A DNA stretch of 64,000 nt from UBA1181 sp963626555 (GCA_963626555.1 CAVFXQ010000001.1:1-64000), one strand, 5' to 3'. Positions 51,877 through 61,103 are shown, counted from the stretch's first letter. Numbers and translations: made by a program. Notes: generated by a model from the letters alone, not told the origin.

Positions 51877-53211
51877 ATGTTAAAAAAATATGACTTAGAG
51901 CCAACCGTTGAAGTTGGAATTATGAAAGAAAATGTAATAGAATTCTCATTTATAGGAAACTATAGCTTAGAGAACTCAGAATGCATTTTTAACGGCAACT
52001 TTTCAGTTTCTTTAAGCAATGGAAAAATATTATTTAACTCTATTGCTTATGATACTCTTACATTTATTCCTTTGTCAGACAGCAATACTTTTGAGTTGAA
52101 AAATGTTACCATCGGAATCAATTTTCATTGGCAAAGGAAAGAAAACCAACAGTTTAAAGGTGCTATTAAATTCATCGTTTTAGATGATAAAATACAAGCC
52201 ATCAATATCATTCACGTTGAAGATTACCTCACAAGCGTGATTTCTTCCGAGATGAACGCAACTTCTGATTTAGAACTACTAAAGGCGCATGCCATCATCT
52301 CTCGAAGCTGGTTGCTAAACAAACTATCAAACAAGAAAAAGATCCTTCCAAACACTTCTTTTTCAGATACTACAGAAGATGGTATTCAACGCCTTATCCG
52401 TTGGTACGACCAACAAGACCATGATCACTTTGATGTCTGCGCAGACGACCACTGCCAACGATATCAAGGGTGTACTAAGGCAAACACCGAAGCTGTAAAG
52501 CAAGCCATTGACTCTACCTACGGTCTAATTCTCTCCTTTAACAACGATATCTGCGATGCTCGCTTTTATAAATCCTGTGGTGGAGCCACCGAATATTTCG
52601 AAAATTGTTGGGATACAACAAATCCACACCCTTATCTTGTCCCCATTGCAGATGGGAAAGATATTGATATTTCAAATTTAGACAATGAAATGGTAGCCAA
52701 GAGTTGGATTTTAAGCAATCCCAAAGCCTACTGTAACACAAGGGATAAAATAGTTCTTTCTCAAGTACTCAATAACTACGACCAAGAAACACCTGACTTT
52801 TTCCGTTGGACCATCACTTACACACAAGAAGAGCTGTCTAATATAGTCAAAGAGAAATCTCAAATAGACTTTGGTCTAGTTACCAATCTGATTCCAATAA
52901 AACGCGGCGCTTCAGGGAGAATCATTGAATTAAAAATTGTTGGAGATAAAAAGACAATGGTTGTCGGCAAAGAATTAGAAATACGGAAATGGCTCTCTAC
53001 AAGTCACTTATACAGCTCTGCTTTTATCGTAGAAAAGAAAGTATCTAATGGACAATGTTCGTTCACCCTTAGAGGTGCTGGTTGGGGACATGGTGTCGGA
53101 CTATGCCAAATCGGAGCAGCAATGATGGCGCATCTCGGTATTGACTATCGCACAATCTTAGCACACTACTATCCCAATTCTACCATTGAGCCTATGTATG
53201 AACAAGATTAA
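51877..53211 (+). CDS. SpoIID/LytB domain protein
   Basis: 444 residues. The SpoIID core contains VEDYLTSVISSEMNATSDLE (putative catalytic Glu), AHAIISRSWLLNK, RFYKSCGGATEYFENCW and the C-terminal GAGWGHGVGLCQIGAAMMAH. SpoIID cleaves denuded glycan strands in sporulating bacteria; in Bacteroidetes the role is unclear. No signal peptide is evident at this start, though the first 100 residues are family-specific. It closes the prmC-recX-CPBP run. Confidence 0.85.
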   Translation: MLKKYDLEPTVEVGIMKENVIEFSFIGNYSLENSECIFNGNFSVSLSNGKILFNSIAYDTLTFIPLSDSNTFELKNVTIGINFHWQRKENQQFKGAIKFIVLDDKIQAINIIHVEDYLTSVISSEMNATSDLELLKAHAIISRSWLLNKLSNKKKILPNTSFSDTTEDGIQRLIRWYDQQDHDHFDVCADDHCQRYQGCTKANTEAVKQAIDSTYGLILSFNNDICDARFYKSCGGATEYFENCWDTTNPHPYLVPIADGKDIDISNLDNEMVAKSWILSNPKAYCNTRDKIVLSQVLNNYDQETPDFFRWTITYTQEELSNIVKEKSQIDFGLVTNLIPIKRGASGRIIELKIVGDKKTMVVGKELEIRKWLSTSHLYSSAFIVEKKVSNGQCSFTLRGAGWGHGVGLCQIGAAMMAHLGIDYRTILAHYYPNSTIEPMYEQD

Positions 53212-53256
53212 CAATTCAAACTTGCTTAACAAAGTATAATCTTTAACTCTATTTCT

Positions 53257-53264
53257 TATCTTTG
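53257..53264 (+). promoter_or_regulatory. -7 promoter element
   Basis: TATCTTTG, 45 bp before the ATG at 53309; supports that ATG rather than the TTG at 53270, which would lie at the transcription start. Confidence 0.55.
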
Positions 53265-53308
53265 CATTATTGAAGGTTAATTCAAATATCACCCGCAATA
53301 CACAGCGA

Positions 53309-54085
53309 ATGAAAAACTTAAAACTAACATTCTTAGGTACTGGTACTTCAACTGGTGTTCCCTATATTGGTTGCAATTGCTTAGTTTGCCGTTCCAACGA
53401 TCCTAAAGATAAAAGACTAAGATGTTCTTCCTTATTACAAATAGAAGGCAAAAATATTCTTTTAGATTGCGGTCCTGATTTTCGCCAACAGGCTCTTCGC
53501 TGTAACCTTAATAAGGTAGACGCTGTTCTACTAACACACCTTCACGTTGACCATATTTTAGGAATAGACGATCTTCGTCCATTCGGCAACGTACGCATCT
53601 ATGCTAACGAGGGTACAACCGCAGCAATACACAAAATGTTCGCATATTGTTTCAATAACAATTATAAGGGTATTCCTAAAATAGAGGTACTAACAATTGA
53701 AAATAAACCTTTTGATATTGACAATATTACAATTACACCAGTTGCTATTTGGCATTATAAGCTTCCTACTTTCGGCTATCGTATAGAAAACTTGGCTTAT
53801 ATAACCGATTTCAAAACAATTGACGAAGACGAAATATACAAATTAGAAGGATTGGACGTACTCATTATTGATGCTCTTCGTTGGATGGAACATTTCTCCC
53901 ACGCTAATGTTGCAGAAGCCCTATCTATAGTAGACCGTGTGAAACCTAAAGAAACTTATTTTGTTCACATGTGCCACGACATTGGTTTACACGCCATAGT
54001 TGAAAAAAAGTTACCTCCTCACGTCCATCTCGCTTACGATGGGCTCTCTATTTCAATAGAAAATGGTATTGTAACCGAATTTTAA
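53309..54085 (+). CDS. MBL-fold metallohydrolase, PhnP-like
   Basis: 258 residues from the ATG at 53309. The zinc motif is LLTHLHVDHILGIDDLRPF (HxHxDH); the opening LTFLGTGTSTGVPYIGCNC and CRSNDPKDKRLRCSSLL are those of PhnP-like cyclic phosphodiesterases, with a zinc-binding Cys cluster. Later IWHYKLPTFGYRIENLAYIT fits. No other phosphonate genes are near, so a housekeeping phosphodiesterase role is more likely than phosphonate use. Confidence 0.88.
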   Translation: MKNLKLTFLGTGTSTGVPYIGCNCLVCRSNDPKDKRLRCSSLLQIEGKNILLDCGPDFRQQALRCNLNKVDAVLLTHLHVDHILGIDDLRPFGNVRIYANEGTTAAIHKMFAYCFNNNYKGIPKIEVLTIENKPFDIDNITITPVAIWHYKLPTFGYRIENLAYITDFKTIDEDEIYKLEGLDVLIIDALRWMEHFSHANVAEALSIVDRVKPKETYFVHMCHDIGLHAIVEKKLPPHVHLAYDGLSISIENGIVTEF

Positions 54086-54170
54086 ATAAACATTCTTTCC
54101 TTATATGTTTTGTCAATTACAATTCAACTGAAAAAGTAAAACATTCAAAAACTAAATCTTAGAAATTCTC

Positions 54171-54482
54171 CTACTCCTCGTTCAAAAGAAAAATATCCTC
54201 ATTAGAACGCTTCATCAAAAACTGTTCTCTGGCAAATTTCTCCAAACTGTCTTTATCTGTTTTTAACTGCGACATTTGCTCCTTACTGTCTCTGCTCAGT
54301 TTTTCATAATGTGAAATCTCTCTTTTAATTTTCTTTTCCTCCATACACAATGTATAATAATCTATGATCGTATTGGAATCAAAAAAAGTAAGATAGACTC
54401 CTGCAATCAAACAAGTAAGCAAATACTTGTTCATACAGATTTTCCGAATCCATTGAAAAATAACTTTAATTTTCTCATTCAT
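54171..54482 (-). CDS. Septum formation initiator (FtsB/DivIC-like)
   Basis: 103 residues: one transmembrane helix (about 19-36), then a coiled coil (about 45-85, EEKKIKREISHYEKLSRDSK) and the short EKFAREQFLMKRSNEDIFLL tail typical of DivIC/FtsB. It joins FtsL and FtsQ at the division site. The hypothetical secreted protein gene upstream is separated by a hairpin. Confidence 0.85.
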   Translation of the reverse strand: MNEKIKVIFQWIRKICMNKYLLTCLIAGVYLTFFDSNTIIDYYTLCMEEKKIKREISHYEKLSRDSKEQMSQLKTDKDSLEKFAREQFLMKRSNEDIFLLNEE

Positions 54483-54499
54483 ACGCTATAAACAAGAAA

Positions 54500-54531
54500 C
54501 GGAAATGGAGTCGAAACCCCATTTCCTTTTT
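54500..54531 (-). terminator. Hairpin after the 159-residue frame
   Basis: GGAAATGG (54501-54508) and CCATTTCC (54519-54526) form an 8-bp stem with a 10-nt loop. Its plus-strand flank has TTTTTATTT, and its minus-strand flank is only moderately T-rich. It separates the two minus-strand genes. Confidence 0.6.
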
Positions 54532-54551
54532 ATTTAACTTTGTAATAAATT

Positions 54552-55025
54552 CTAATTCTCTGACGCTACTTCATCATAGTCAACATCCTGAGAATCCTCA
54601 TCCTGAACATATACAACAGAATAACGTATAGCATCCGTCGGAGACATCACCGTTATACGATACTCACCAGAATCATACTCGTAAAGACGAACGTAATATT
54701 TCTCTAACGAGCTTTTTTCCATACACTCAAAATTGATGTACTTGTAATCTTTTTTGACAACCCACTTATCTGGTTTGTCAAAAATCTCAAACTTCGTCAC
54801 CTTCTTCGTTAGTTGATCATTTACAGTGATTAATTTCTTAGTCACATCCAATGAAAACAAAGTGGAACTCTGTTGCCAAGCACCCCAAACATAAACTCCC
54901 TTTGACTTGTTCGTCACCGCTCCCTTAGTCTCTCTAAATGAACGGAAATTAGCATTCTGAGCAGAGGCTGCAGTTACTCCCCAAAGCACCCCCAGCATTA
55001 GCAAATATTTTATAAATCTATTCAT
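54552..55025 (-). CDS. Secreted protein of unknown function
   Basis: 157 residues from the ATG at 55025. Signal peptide NRFIKYLLMLGVLWGVTAA with cleavage at ASAQ. The rest has several beta strands (GVYVWGAWQQSS, ITVNDQLTKKVTKFEI, KYYVRLYEYDSGEYRITV) and an acidic tail. No family recognised. It is followed by the hairpin at 54500-54531 and the lytic transglycosylase gene lies upstream on the same strand. Confidence 0.7.
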   Translation of the reverse strand: MNRFIKYLLMLGVLWGVTAASAQNANFRSFRETKGAVTNKSKGVYVWGAWQQSSTLFSLDVTKKLITVNDQLTKKVTKFEIFDKPDKWVVKKDYKYINFECMEKSSLEKYYVRLYEYDSGEYRITVMSPTDAIRYSVVYVQDEDSQDVDYDEVASEN

Positions 55026-55086
55026 ATTCAATATTTCTTTATCTCACTATAACTGAAAGCGAAATTAAAAGATTGACAAGAATTTA

Positions 55087-56082
55087 TCAAGGATTTATAA
55101 TCCAATTTTCATTGGAAACTTGGATTTTTTCAGCATCATACCCCAAAGATTCACACTTAGGCATATCTATAAAAAATTCCTTTCTTTCCTTGTTTACCAT
55201 CTTATTAGTTCTTAACCATGGATTAGCATCTTTCAACAACATATAACTGATTCCATGTCCCTTTGCAAAACTCGTCAAATTATTTATCGTCGTATCAACC
55301 CTTATCTTATCCATCTCCACCTTCCGATACAAATCCTCCTTCTTCAAAATGAAACCAAAATCTTGCGGATGCTCCATCACAAATTTTGCCATCATTATTC
55401 GAAAAACATATCTATTTGTCTCCTCTCCAAACAACATATCATAATAATTATCTGTCTGTTGCACCTCCATCTGCTTAAGAACCCTTGCTCGCCCCGAATT
55501 ATACGATGCAGCCGCTAACGTCCAACTGCCTGTCAATTCGTATGTACGCCTCAAATATCTACACGCAACGACCGTCGCTTTCTCTAAATTGTAGCGTTCA
55601 TCCACATCTTCGTTGACAATCAAGCCATTCTCCTGCCCCGTCGTTGCCAAAATCTGCCAAATCCCTGCTGCTTTCGCTGGAGATAAAGCTCTCTGGTCAA
55701 GACTACTCTCTATAACCGCCAGATACTTAAAATCATCAGGAACTCCTTCTTCTTTCAGTATTGGCTCAATGACAGGAAAAAACTTATTTGCGCGTTTTAT
55801 AATCAACAAAACCTGCGAATGCCAGTAGCAAAAACTCATCAGCTCGCGATCAAACCTTTCTCTAAGGTAATAATTTGTCAAATCAACTTGCTCATCGAAC
55901 ACTGTAAACGACTGAGGAATTTGCGGTGTGTAATAATGCGGACGCACAGTATCAGCATAAACTGAGATACTCTGCGAATATACATCTTCTGCTGAACAAT
56001 TACAAAAAACAAAAGAAAAAAATAAACTAAATATGATTGTTATTGCATTATATTTTCCTATAATTCTTCTCAAATTTGTCAT
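55087..56082 (-). CDS. Lytic transglycosylase (SLT/MltD type)
   Basis: 331 residues with an N-terminal signal peptide (hydrophobic about 14-33). The SLT domain spans about 100-240: LAVIESSLDQRALSPAKAAG (catalytic Glu), WQILATTGQENGL and AASYNSGRARV. It cleaves the glycan backbone of peptidoglycan with formation of 1,6-anhydromuramic ends. There is no LysM, unlike E. coli MltD. Start is the ATG at 56082. Confidence 0.88.
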   Translation of the reverse strand: MTNLRRIIGKYNAITIIFSLFFSFVFCNCSAEDVYSQSISVYADTVRPHYYTPQIPQSFTVFDEQVDLTNYYLRERFDRELMSFCYWHSQVLLIIKRANKFFPVIEPILKEEGVPDDFKYLAVIESSLDQRALSPAKAAGIWQILATTGQENGLIVNEDVDERYNLEKATVVACRYLRRTYELTGSWTLAAASYNSGRARVLKQMEVQQTDNYYDMLFGEETNRYVFRIMMAKFVMEHPQDFGFILKKEDLYRKVEMDKIRVDTTINNLTSFAKGHGISYMLLKDANPWLRTNKMVNKERKEFFIDMPKCESLGYDAEKIQVSNENWIINP

Positions 56083-56126
56083 CTCTCTTAAAATTTCAGT
56101 CGCCCCTTTTATCTAATTCTCTTTTT

Positions 56127-57233
56127 TTATTCATGAAACACCATCATCGGCGTGTTCGTGTGAAATACTATTTTACGCGCCATACTCGGCTTGAACATTC
56201 TTTTCAATAAATTCCTACGGTGCGTAATCAATGACAAAACATCTATGGAATTCATCCTCACAAACTCATCGTACGCTGTTAAAATATCATTTCCTTTTAA
56301 CAAATGACTTTCTATCATCAAATTGGGATAGTATGATAAAAAATAATCCTTCATACCTCTTAATTTGATGTCCGCCCAACGATCTTCTTCTTCATCATGA
56401 TGAATAAAATGTATCTTTAAATCTGGCTGTGCAACTTTATTTATCACTTTTAGCAATTTGCTATAAATCATCAAATCACCATCTCCAAAATTAGTGGAAC
56501 ATGCTATATTTTTCACGTTGGACAAGTTCAAGAAATTATGGCGCTCAGGAACAGTGAAAACTGGTACCATTGATCGTTCCATCACCTCCGCCGTAACACT
56601 TCCTATTATATCTAAATCTTTCTGACTACTTCCACGAGTCCCCATAACTATAGCATACGGACTCATCATTTCCGAAAATTCAAGAATCATCTCCTCTGGA
56701 ATTCCTTCTCTAATAACGCTCCTATATTCAATTCGTGGAAGCTCTCCTGCTATTATCTTTTCCTCTAAAACCTTCTTCAAAAGATTCATCTTAACTGCAC
56801 TCTCTTCCTCTGCTTCCCTTCGTTTTGCTTCATCTTTTTTTGTTGTATAGGCATCCGTCAGAGTTGACATCACCGTTTTCTCCACAGAATAAGTGTGCAA
56901 CAAAACAATTTTCAAATCTAACATTTTTGCCAATTCAAAACCAAACTCGCATAGTTTGATTGAATATTCTGAAAAATCAACTGGAAGCAACAACATATCT
57001 TTCTCATCTACAGCCTTTTTCATTGCTTCCTCATTTTTCATATTTTCAATAATAGCCAACGCTCTATCCAAATCACTCTGACGAATACGAACTTGTATCC
57101 CTAACGACATAGCAGGAAGTAACGGATTTACCTCCTGCATAAACACTTCAATTCCATGAATTTCCAAAATGGAACGCAACACTTGTGCCTTCTCGTATGT
57201 ATGAGTCGCAACGGTTACTAACGTATCTTCCAT
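56127..57233 (-). CDS. DUF2007 domain fused to two universal-stress-protein domains
   Basis: 368 residues. Residues 1-68 match DUF2007 (VTVATHTYEKAQVLRSILEI, HGIEVFMQEVNPLL). Two UspA-type folds follow: about 80-225 (MLLPVDFSEYSIKLCEFGFE, and the ATP-loop segment VMGTRGSSQKDLDIIGSVTA) and about 240-368, more divergent. Usp proteins bind ATP or AMP and act in stress survival. The fusion suggests a sensory or stress role, but this is inferred. Confidence 0.8.
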   Translation of the reverse strand: MEDTLVTVATHTYEKAQVLRSILEIHGIEVFMQEVNPLLPAMSLGIQVRIRQSDLDRALAIIENMKNEEAMKKAVDEKDMLLLPVDFSEYSIKLCEFGFELAKMLDLKIVLLHTYSVEKTVMSTLTDAYTTKKDEAKRREAEEESAVKMNLLKKVLEEKIIAGELPRIEYRSVIREGIPEEMILEFSEMMSPYAIVMGTRGSSQKDLDIIGSVTAEVMERSMVPVFTVPERHNFLNLSNVKNIACSTNFGDGDLMIYSKLLKVINKVAQPDLKIHFIHHDEEEDRWADIKLRGMKDYFLSYYPNLMIESHLLKGNDILTAYDEFVRMNSIDVLSLITHRRNLLKRMFKPSMARKIVFHTNTPMMVFHE

Positions 57234-57326
57234 ACTTTAAACTTTTAAACGTAGAGAGATTTTGAACTGTCTTTTACTACAAATTTATATTTTATTTGAA
57301 AACTCACGAAGTATATTTCATAGTAG

Positions 57327-57707
57327 TCAATCAACAGACGCTATCACCTCTATCTCTATCAATGCTTCTTTAGGAAGAGATGAAACAGCAACACACGAAC
57401 GCGCAGGAGAATGCTCACTAAAATATTCTGCGTAAATTGCGTTAACCGTGGCAAAATCACTCATATTCTTTAAATAAACGGTAGTTTTTGCTACGTTAGA
57501 GAATGTCAAACCTGCCTCCATTAATATATTTTTCAGATTTTCCATTACTTGTTTCGTTTGTGATGTAATATCGTCACCTGCTAAGCTTCCCGTGGATGGA
57601 ACAATACCTATCTGACCCGATGTAAACAAAAATCCATTTACTGAAATAGCCTGACTGTATGGACCGATTGCAGCAGGCGCATTTTTCGTTGAAACTACTC
57701 TTTTCAT
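57327..57707 (-). CDS. RidA family enamine/imine deaminase
   Basis: 126 residues from the ATG at 57707 (the frame goes 12 codons higher but starts TTG-like and is not conserved). Characteristic NAPAAIGPYSQAISVNGFLF and HSPARSCVAVSSLPKEALIE with the key Arg of ARS and the Glu of IEIEV. It hydrolyses reactive 2-aminoacrylate-type intermediates. Trimer by family. Confidence 0.92.
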   Translation of the reverse strand: MKRVVSTKNAPAAIGPYSQAISVNGFLFTSGQIGIVPSTGSLAGDDITSQTKQVMENLKNILMEAGLTFSNVAKTTVYLKNMSDFATVNAIYAEYFSEHSPARSCVAVSSLPKEALIEIEVIASVD

Positions 57708-57728
57708 ACAATACAATTTTTTATAACT

Positions 57729-57770
57729 GAAAAGAGGAGACACCCAAAAAATCGGAATCTCCTCTTTTCT
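57729..57770. terminator. Terminator between the ExbD and RidA genes
   Basis: AAAGAGGAGA (57731-57740) and TCTCCTCTTT (57759-57768) form a 10-bp stem with an 18-nt loop; flanked by T-rich sequence in both orientations. Probably ends the exb transcript (minus). Confidence 0.7.
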
Positions 57771-57785
57771 TATATCAACAAAAGA

Positions 57786-58262
57786 CTAATAGTGGTTAGC
57801 TCTTTGAGTAGCCGTATAATTAATCTTAAGAGCGTAAGCATTTCTCAACGCTTGTTTCACATCAGTAACGATACCCATTTTAGTATCCTTGTCAACTTTT
57901 AGCGAAACAATCATGAAAGCTTGATCTTCCTCCTTCATCGCAGCACGCTTTGCAGCAATATAAGTCTGAACCTCAGAAGGGTCATTTGCGAAAGCATCAT
58001 CCAACTGAATACGAGATTCAACTCCGTATGCTTTCTTATACTCTCTCTTCGGAGTACCAATGTAAATGTACTTTACAAGAGATTTTTTTTCCAATTTCTG
58101 AAGCTCAGTTGCCTGAGGAACTTTCTGGTCTACCATTAAGGTAACCTCCTTCATTGAAGTGGTCGTCATAAAGAAGAACAACAACATGAAGATAATATCA
58201 GGCAAAGATGCCGTACTAATTGCGGGAAGTCTCTTTCCGCCTTTTTTTCTAAATGTTGCCAT
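57786..58262 (-). CDS. exbD: ExbD/TolR-type biopolymer transport protein
   Basis: 158 residues. A single N-terminal transmembrane helix with the proton-carrying Asp: STASLPDIIFMLLFFFMTTT. The periplasmic part is a TolR-like fold. It starts in a 1-bp overlap with the other ExbD gene. With ExbB it forms the proton-driven motor that energises TonB-dependent uptake through the outer membrane. Confidence 0.9.
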   Translation of the reverse strand: MATFRKKGGKRLPAISTASLPDIIFMLLFFFMTTTSMKEVTLMVDQKVPQATELQKLEKKSLVKYIYIGTPKREYKKAYGVESRIQLDDAFANDPSEVQTYIAAKRAAMKEEDQAFMIVSLKVDKDTKMGIVTDVKQALRNAYALKINYTATQRANHY

Positions 58263-58870
58263 TATTGCACTCCTCCCTGACTTAGTTTAGAATAATCCTT
58301 AGGCTCTGCCTCTGAAATTCGCTGAGGATAGATTTGCTGAATGGCCTGTTGTCTATCTTCATCTAATTCAGAGAATGAAACACCAAACTTCTGTCTTGCT
58401 AAATCTTCACGCAATTCGTTATAAGCACGCATCAATTCATTCTGAACATCAATGTATGCTTGGTACGAAGTACCACGGTCATTTTGCAAAGAAATAACAT
58501 GATCCTTAGTAATTTCAATGTTACCAAAGAAAGGAACACTCTCTATTTTCTTTGCGGGCAAGTTCACACTGTTGTTAGGGTTAGCGATAAACTCTTTCGC
58601 TTTATCCTTCAATCTGCTTACCGGCAAAACCTCTCCATTAACCATCAAAAGGTCACTACTATTAATTAGCACCATCATGATGTTACGTCTGTTGATTTCT
58701 ACGTCCTTCTCCAACTGCTCTTGATCAGGCGGTATTGGTGCTGGAAGTTTACGTGCCAAACCCTTGTCTGTTGACATTGATGTTGACACGAGGAAGAAAA
58801 TCAGCAGCAAGAAGGAGATGTCGGCCATTGAACTCGCGTTAATTTCCTGAATTTCTCTCTTTTTTGCCAT
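58262..58870 (-). CDS. exbD: ExbD/TolR-type biopolymer transport protein (longer paralogue)
   Basis: 202 residues. Transmembrane helix with the catalytic Asp in ASSMADISFLLLIFFLVSTS. It is longer than its neighbour because of an extended C-terminal periplasmic domain (about 130-202). Paired ExbD genes are usual in Bacteroidetes TonB systems. Operon: exbB, small membrane protein, this gene, second exbD. Confidence 0.9.
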   Translation of the reverse strand: MAKKREIQEINASSMADISFLLLIFFLVSTSMSTDKGLARKLPAPIPPDQEQLEKDVEINRRNIMMVLINSSDLLMVNGEVLPVSRLKDKAKEFIANPNNSVNLPAKKIESVPFFGNIEITKDHVISLQNDRGTSYQAYIDVQNELMRAYNELREDLARQKFGVSFSELDEDRQQAIQQIYPQRISEAEPKDYSKLSQGGVQ

Positions 58871-58884
58871 AGCCGATCCTTTCT

Positions 58885-59346
58885 TTAGATAAATTTCTTA
58901 ATCAAGAAACCGAACAACGTAACAAAAGTAGCAATAGCAGCCAAGATAGTAGAAGAAACCAAACACATATTTGTGATTTGGTAAATATAAGGCTCTTGAG
59001 ATCCTTCGTATCCTACAATATTAATTGGCGTTGTGTCTGCTCCAAAGTATGTTGCTAACATAAGAACAACCAATACTACAAAAGAAATCATTGGAACAAC
59101 GACACTTTTCCAATCGTATGACAACTTAGATACGAATGTCATAGCTGCAAATACTACCGTTACAACAGCAGTTAACGCAAACAGTATATATGACCAGTTC
59201 AACATCCAAGATGTATAAACAGGTGCTTCCAAATCACCTGCAGTAGTTGGCACGTCTTCTGTTCCTCCTAAGAAGAATACAGCACAGACGATGACTGAAA
59301 TTGCCATCAAAACTGCAAGTACGACTTTATTAATTTCTTTAAACAT
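58885..59346 (-). CDS. Membrane protein of the Exb cluster, unknown
   Basis: 153 residues from the ATG at 59346. Four hydrophobic helices (about 8-30, 45-65, 75-100, 128-150). No domain is recognised. Its place between exbB and the exbD pair is conserved in Bacteroidales as I recall it, suggesting a part in the same complex; the sequence itself does not show a function. Confidence 0.7.
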   Translation of the reverse strand: MFKEINKVVLAVLMAISVIVCAVFFLGGTEDVPTTAGDLEAPVYTSWMLNWSYILFALTAVVTVVFAAMTFVSKLSYDWKSVVVPMISFVVLVVLMLATYFGADTTPINIVGYEGSQEPYIYQITNMCLVSSTILAAIATFVTLFGFLIKKFI

Positions 59347-59402
59347 ATTTTCGAATTTTAAAAACAATGACAACTAAAAACTTAACTAAGACAAAAACTT
59401 AA

Positions 59403-60242
59403 TTAGTTCTTATTTTTCTCATTGTATTTAACAACGAGGTCTAAGAGAGTGATAGAAGAATCTTCCATCTCTGTTGTCAAAGCCTCAATACGAGTCAAGA
59501 TAAAGTTCAAGAACACTTGAAGAATCATAGCTACGATCAAACCGAACACTGTTGTCAACAAGGCAACCTTGATACCTCCTGCTACGACTGTTGCAGAAAT
59601 ATCACCTACTTGCTGAATCTTATCGAACGCCTGGATCATACCAATAACGGTTCCCATGAATCCTAACATTGGAGCCAACGCAATACAAAGAGAAATCCAT
59701 GTAATGTTCTTCTCAAGAGCACCCATTTGAACACCTCCGTAAGAAGCAACTGTCTTCTCTACGTCTTCTGTTCCTTTCTCAATTCTTGTCAAACCTTGGT
59801 AAAGGATAGAAGCGATAGGACCTCTTGTGCTACGAGCCAATTCTTTAGCAGATTCTACATCGTTGTTGTCCAAAGCCTCTTCAATACCTGACAAAAGCTT
59901 TTTAGAGTTAGTTGATGAAAGGCTCAAGTAAACGATACGCTCGATACAAAGTGCCAATCCCACGATCAAACAGAGAGCAACGAACGCCATGAAGCTAGCA
60001 TCACCCTCGATGAACTTAATCTTCAAGGATTTGAACATGCTGACTTCCTCCTCTACTGCAGGTGCAGCAGGTGCTGCTTGCGCAGGTGCAGGAGCAACTG
60101 CTGCTGGTGCAGCGGCTGGAGCAGCCTCTTCAACAGTTTCTACAGCCTCTTCTGCAGAGACTTCATCTTGAGCCAAAACATTTGAAGTTAATCCAAATGT
60201 CATCGCTCCGAAAATTGCTAATGTTGCAAAAATCTTCTTCAT
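59403..60242 (-). CDS. exbB: ExbB/TolQ/MotA proton channel family protein
   Basis: 279 residues. A signal peptide-like start (1-24, ends VLAQ) is followed by a 45-residue Ala/Pro/Glu-rich linker (EEAAPAAAPAAVAPAPAQAA), a first membrane helix (about 80-100) and the MotA/TolQ/ExbB domain with WISLCIALAPMLGFMGTVIG and the C-terminal helix GLIVAMILQVFLNFIL. It is the pentameric motor partner of ExbD. The extra N-terminal signal and linker are also found in other Bacteroidetes ExbB proteins. Confidence 0.9.
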   Translation of the reverse strand: MKKIFATLAIFGAMTFGLTSNVLAQDEVSAEEAVETVEEAAPAAAPAAVAPAPAQAAPAAPAVEEEVSMFKSLKIKFIEGDASFMAFVALCLIVGLALCIERIVYLSLSSTNSKKLLSGIEEALDNNDVESAKELARSTRGPIASILYQGLTRIEKGTEDVEKTVASYGGVQMGALEKNITWISLCIALAPMLGFMGTVIGMIQAFDKIQQVGDISATVVAGGIKVALLTTVFGLIVAMILQVFLNFILTRIEALTTEMEDSSITLLDLVVKYNEKNKN

Positions 60243-60310
60243 TTTTTTTGTTATTAATTTATTACTTGTTTTTAGTTCTTTATTATATTTTATTGTTTTT
60301 CAAGAATTTG

Positions 60311-60398
60311 CGGAGAGAACGGGATTCGAACCCGTGATACGCTTTGGGCGTATACACGCTTTCCAGGCGTGCCTCTTCAACCACTCGAGCATCTCTCC
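60311..60398 (-). tRNA. tRNA-Ser (anticodon GGA)
   Basis: 88 nt. The 7-bp acceptor stem GGAGAGA/TCTCTCC, a D-arm, an anticodon loop with GGA flanked by CT and AA, a long variable arm (GTATACGC with GCGTATCA-type pairing) as in tRNA-Ser, and the T-arm CGGGTTCGAATCCCG. No encoded CCA. It reads UCU/UCC. Confidence 0.95.
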
Positions 60399-60535
60399 TA
60401 CAACATCACCCCGATGATTATTTACTCCAACAAGTCAACAAAGCCCTATTTTCGGGGTGCAATTTAGCAAAAATTTAATTATTAGATAGGTTTTTAAGAG
60501 AATAAATTTTTCGCTATTTTCACTTATCTCAAACT

Positions 60536-61096
60536 CTACAAAAACATTTCCGTCCACATATCAAAACGTTTTAGAGTTTCCTCTCCATATTTTTCTAATT
60601 TTCTTCTTGCTTTTTTTACACTCCGCTCCTCTCCTAAATGCGTCTTTGAGAAAAATTTATCTGCAAAACAGATTACTTGCTCCTCTAAACTGACTGGCAA
60701 CATTTCACGATGAGGCAATGGTAGGTCTTCTTTTATTATATAGTCCAACGATAAACCTGTTCCCGTATGACGTTCGCAGACTAATGCATGCTTTGGAAAA
60801 CCCTCTTTTAATACCAGTTCGCTTCCCAAATAGCCATGACAAATATAGGGATGATCGCCATCGCAATGCAAATCAGGAGCGTATGTTTTAAAAATTCCAA
60901 TGTCATGTAACATTGCAGCCTCCTCTATAAACTGCAAATCCATGTTCAAATCTGGCCTTCCTTCCGCTAATCGCAACGCTTTCTCCGTAACATCCAAAGA
61001 ATGACTCATCAGAATTTTATAAACTTCCGACGTAGGATCATAATATTTCTCAATCAAAGCGATTGGATCTATTTTCGCATTGTTTACAACTATCAT
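60536..61096 (-). CDS. HD-domain phosphohydrolase
   Basis: 186 residues. Metal-binding HD motifs: His in LMSHSLDVTEKAL, AAMLHDIGIFKTYAP (HD), then HPYICHGYLG and VICFADKFFS (Asp). It has the small HDIG layout of a cytosolic phosphohydrolase; substrate unknown. It is separated from nrdG by 7 bp, so is likely co-transcribed with the anaerobic reductase genes. Confidence 0.85.
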   Translation of the reverse strand: MIVVNNAKIDPIALIEKYYDPTSEVYKILMSHSLDVTEKALRLAEGRPDLNMDLQFIEEAAMLHDIGIFKTYAPDLHCDGDHPYICHGYLGSELVLKEGFPKHALVCERHTGTGLSLDYIIKEDLPLPHREMLPVSLEEQVICFADKFFSKTHLGEERSVKKARRKLEKYGEETLKRFDMWTEMFL

Positions 61097-61103
61097 ATAA
61101 TAA

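Noticed and set aside
59989..60337. Ala-rich plus-strand frames opposite exbB
   Set aside because: They mirror the Ala/Pro-rich linker codons of exbB and are low-complexity shadows.
60407..60459. 8-bp inverted repeat CACCCCGA/TCGGGGTG before the tRNA-Ser
   Set aside because: Loop is 37 nt with no T-run; it may help end the nrdDG-HD transcript, but the evidence is too thin to call.
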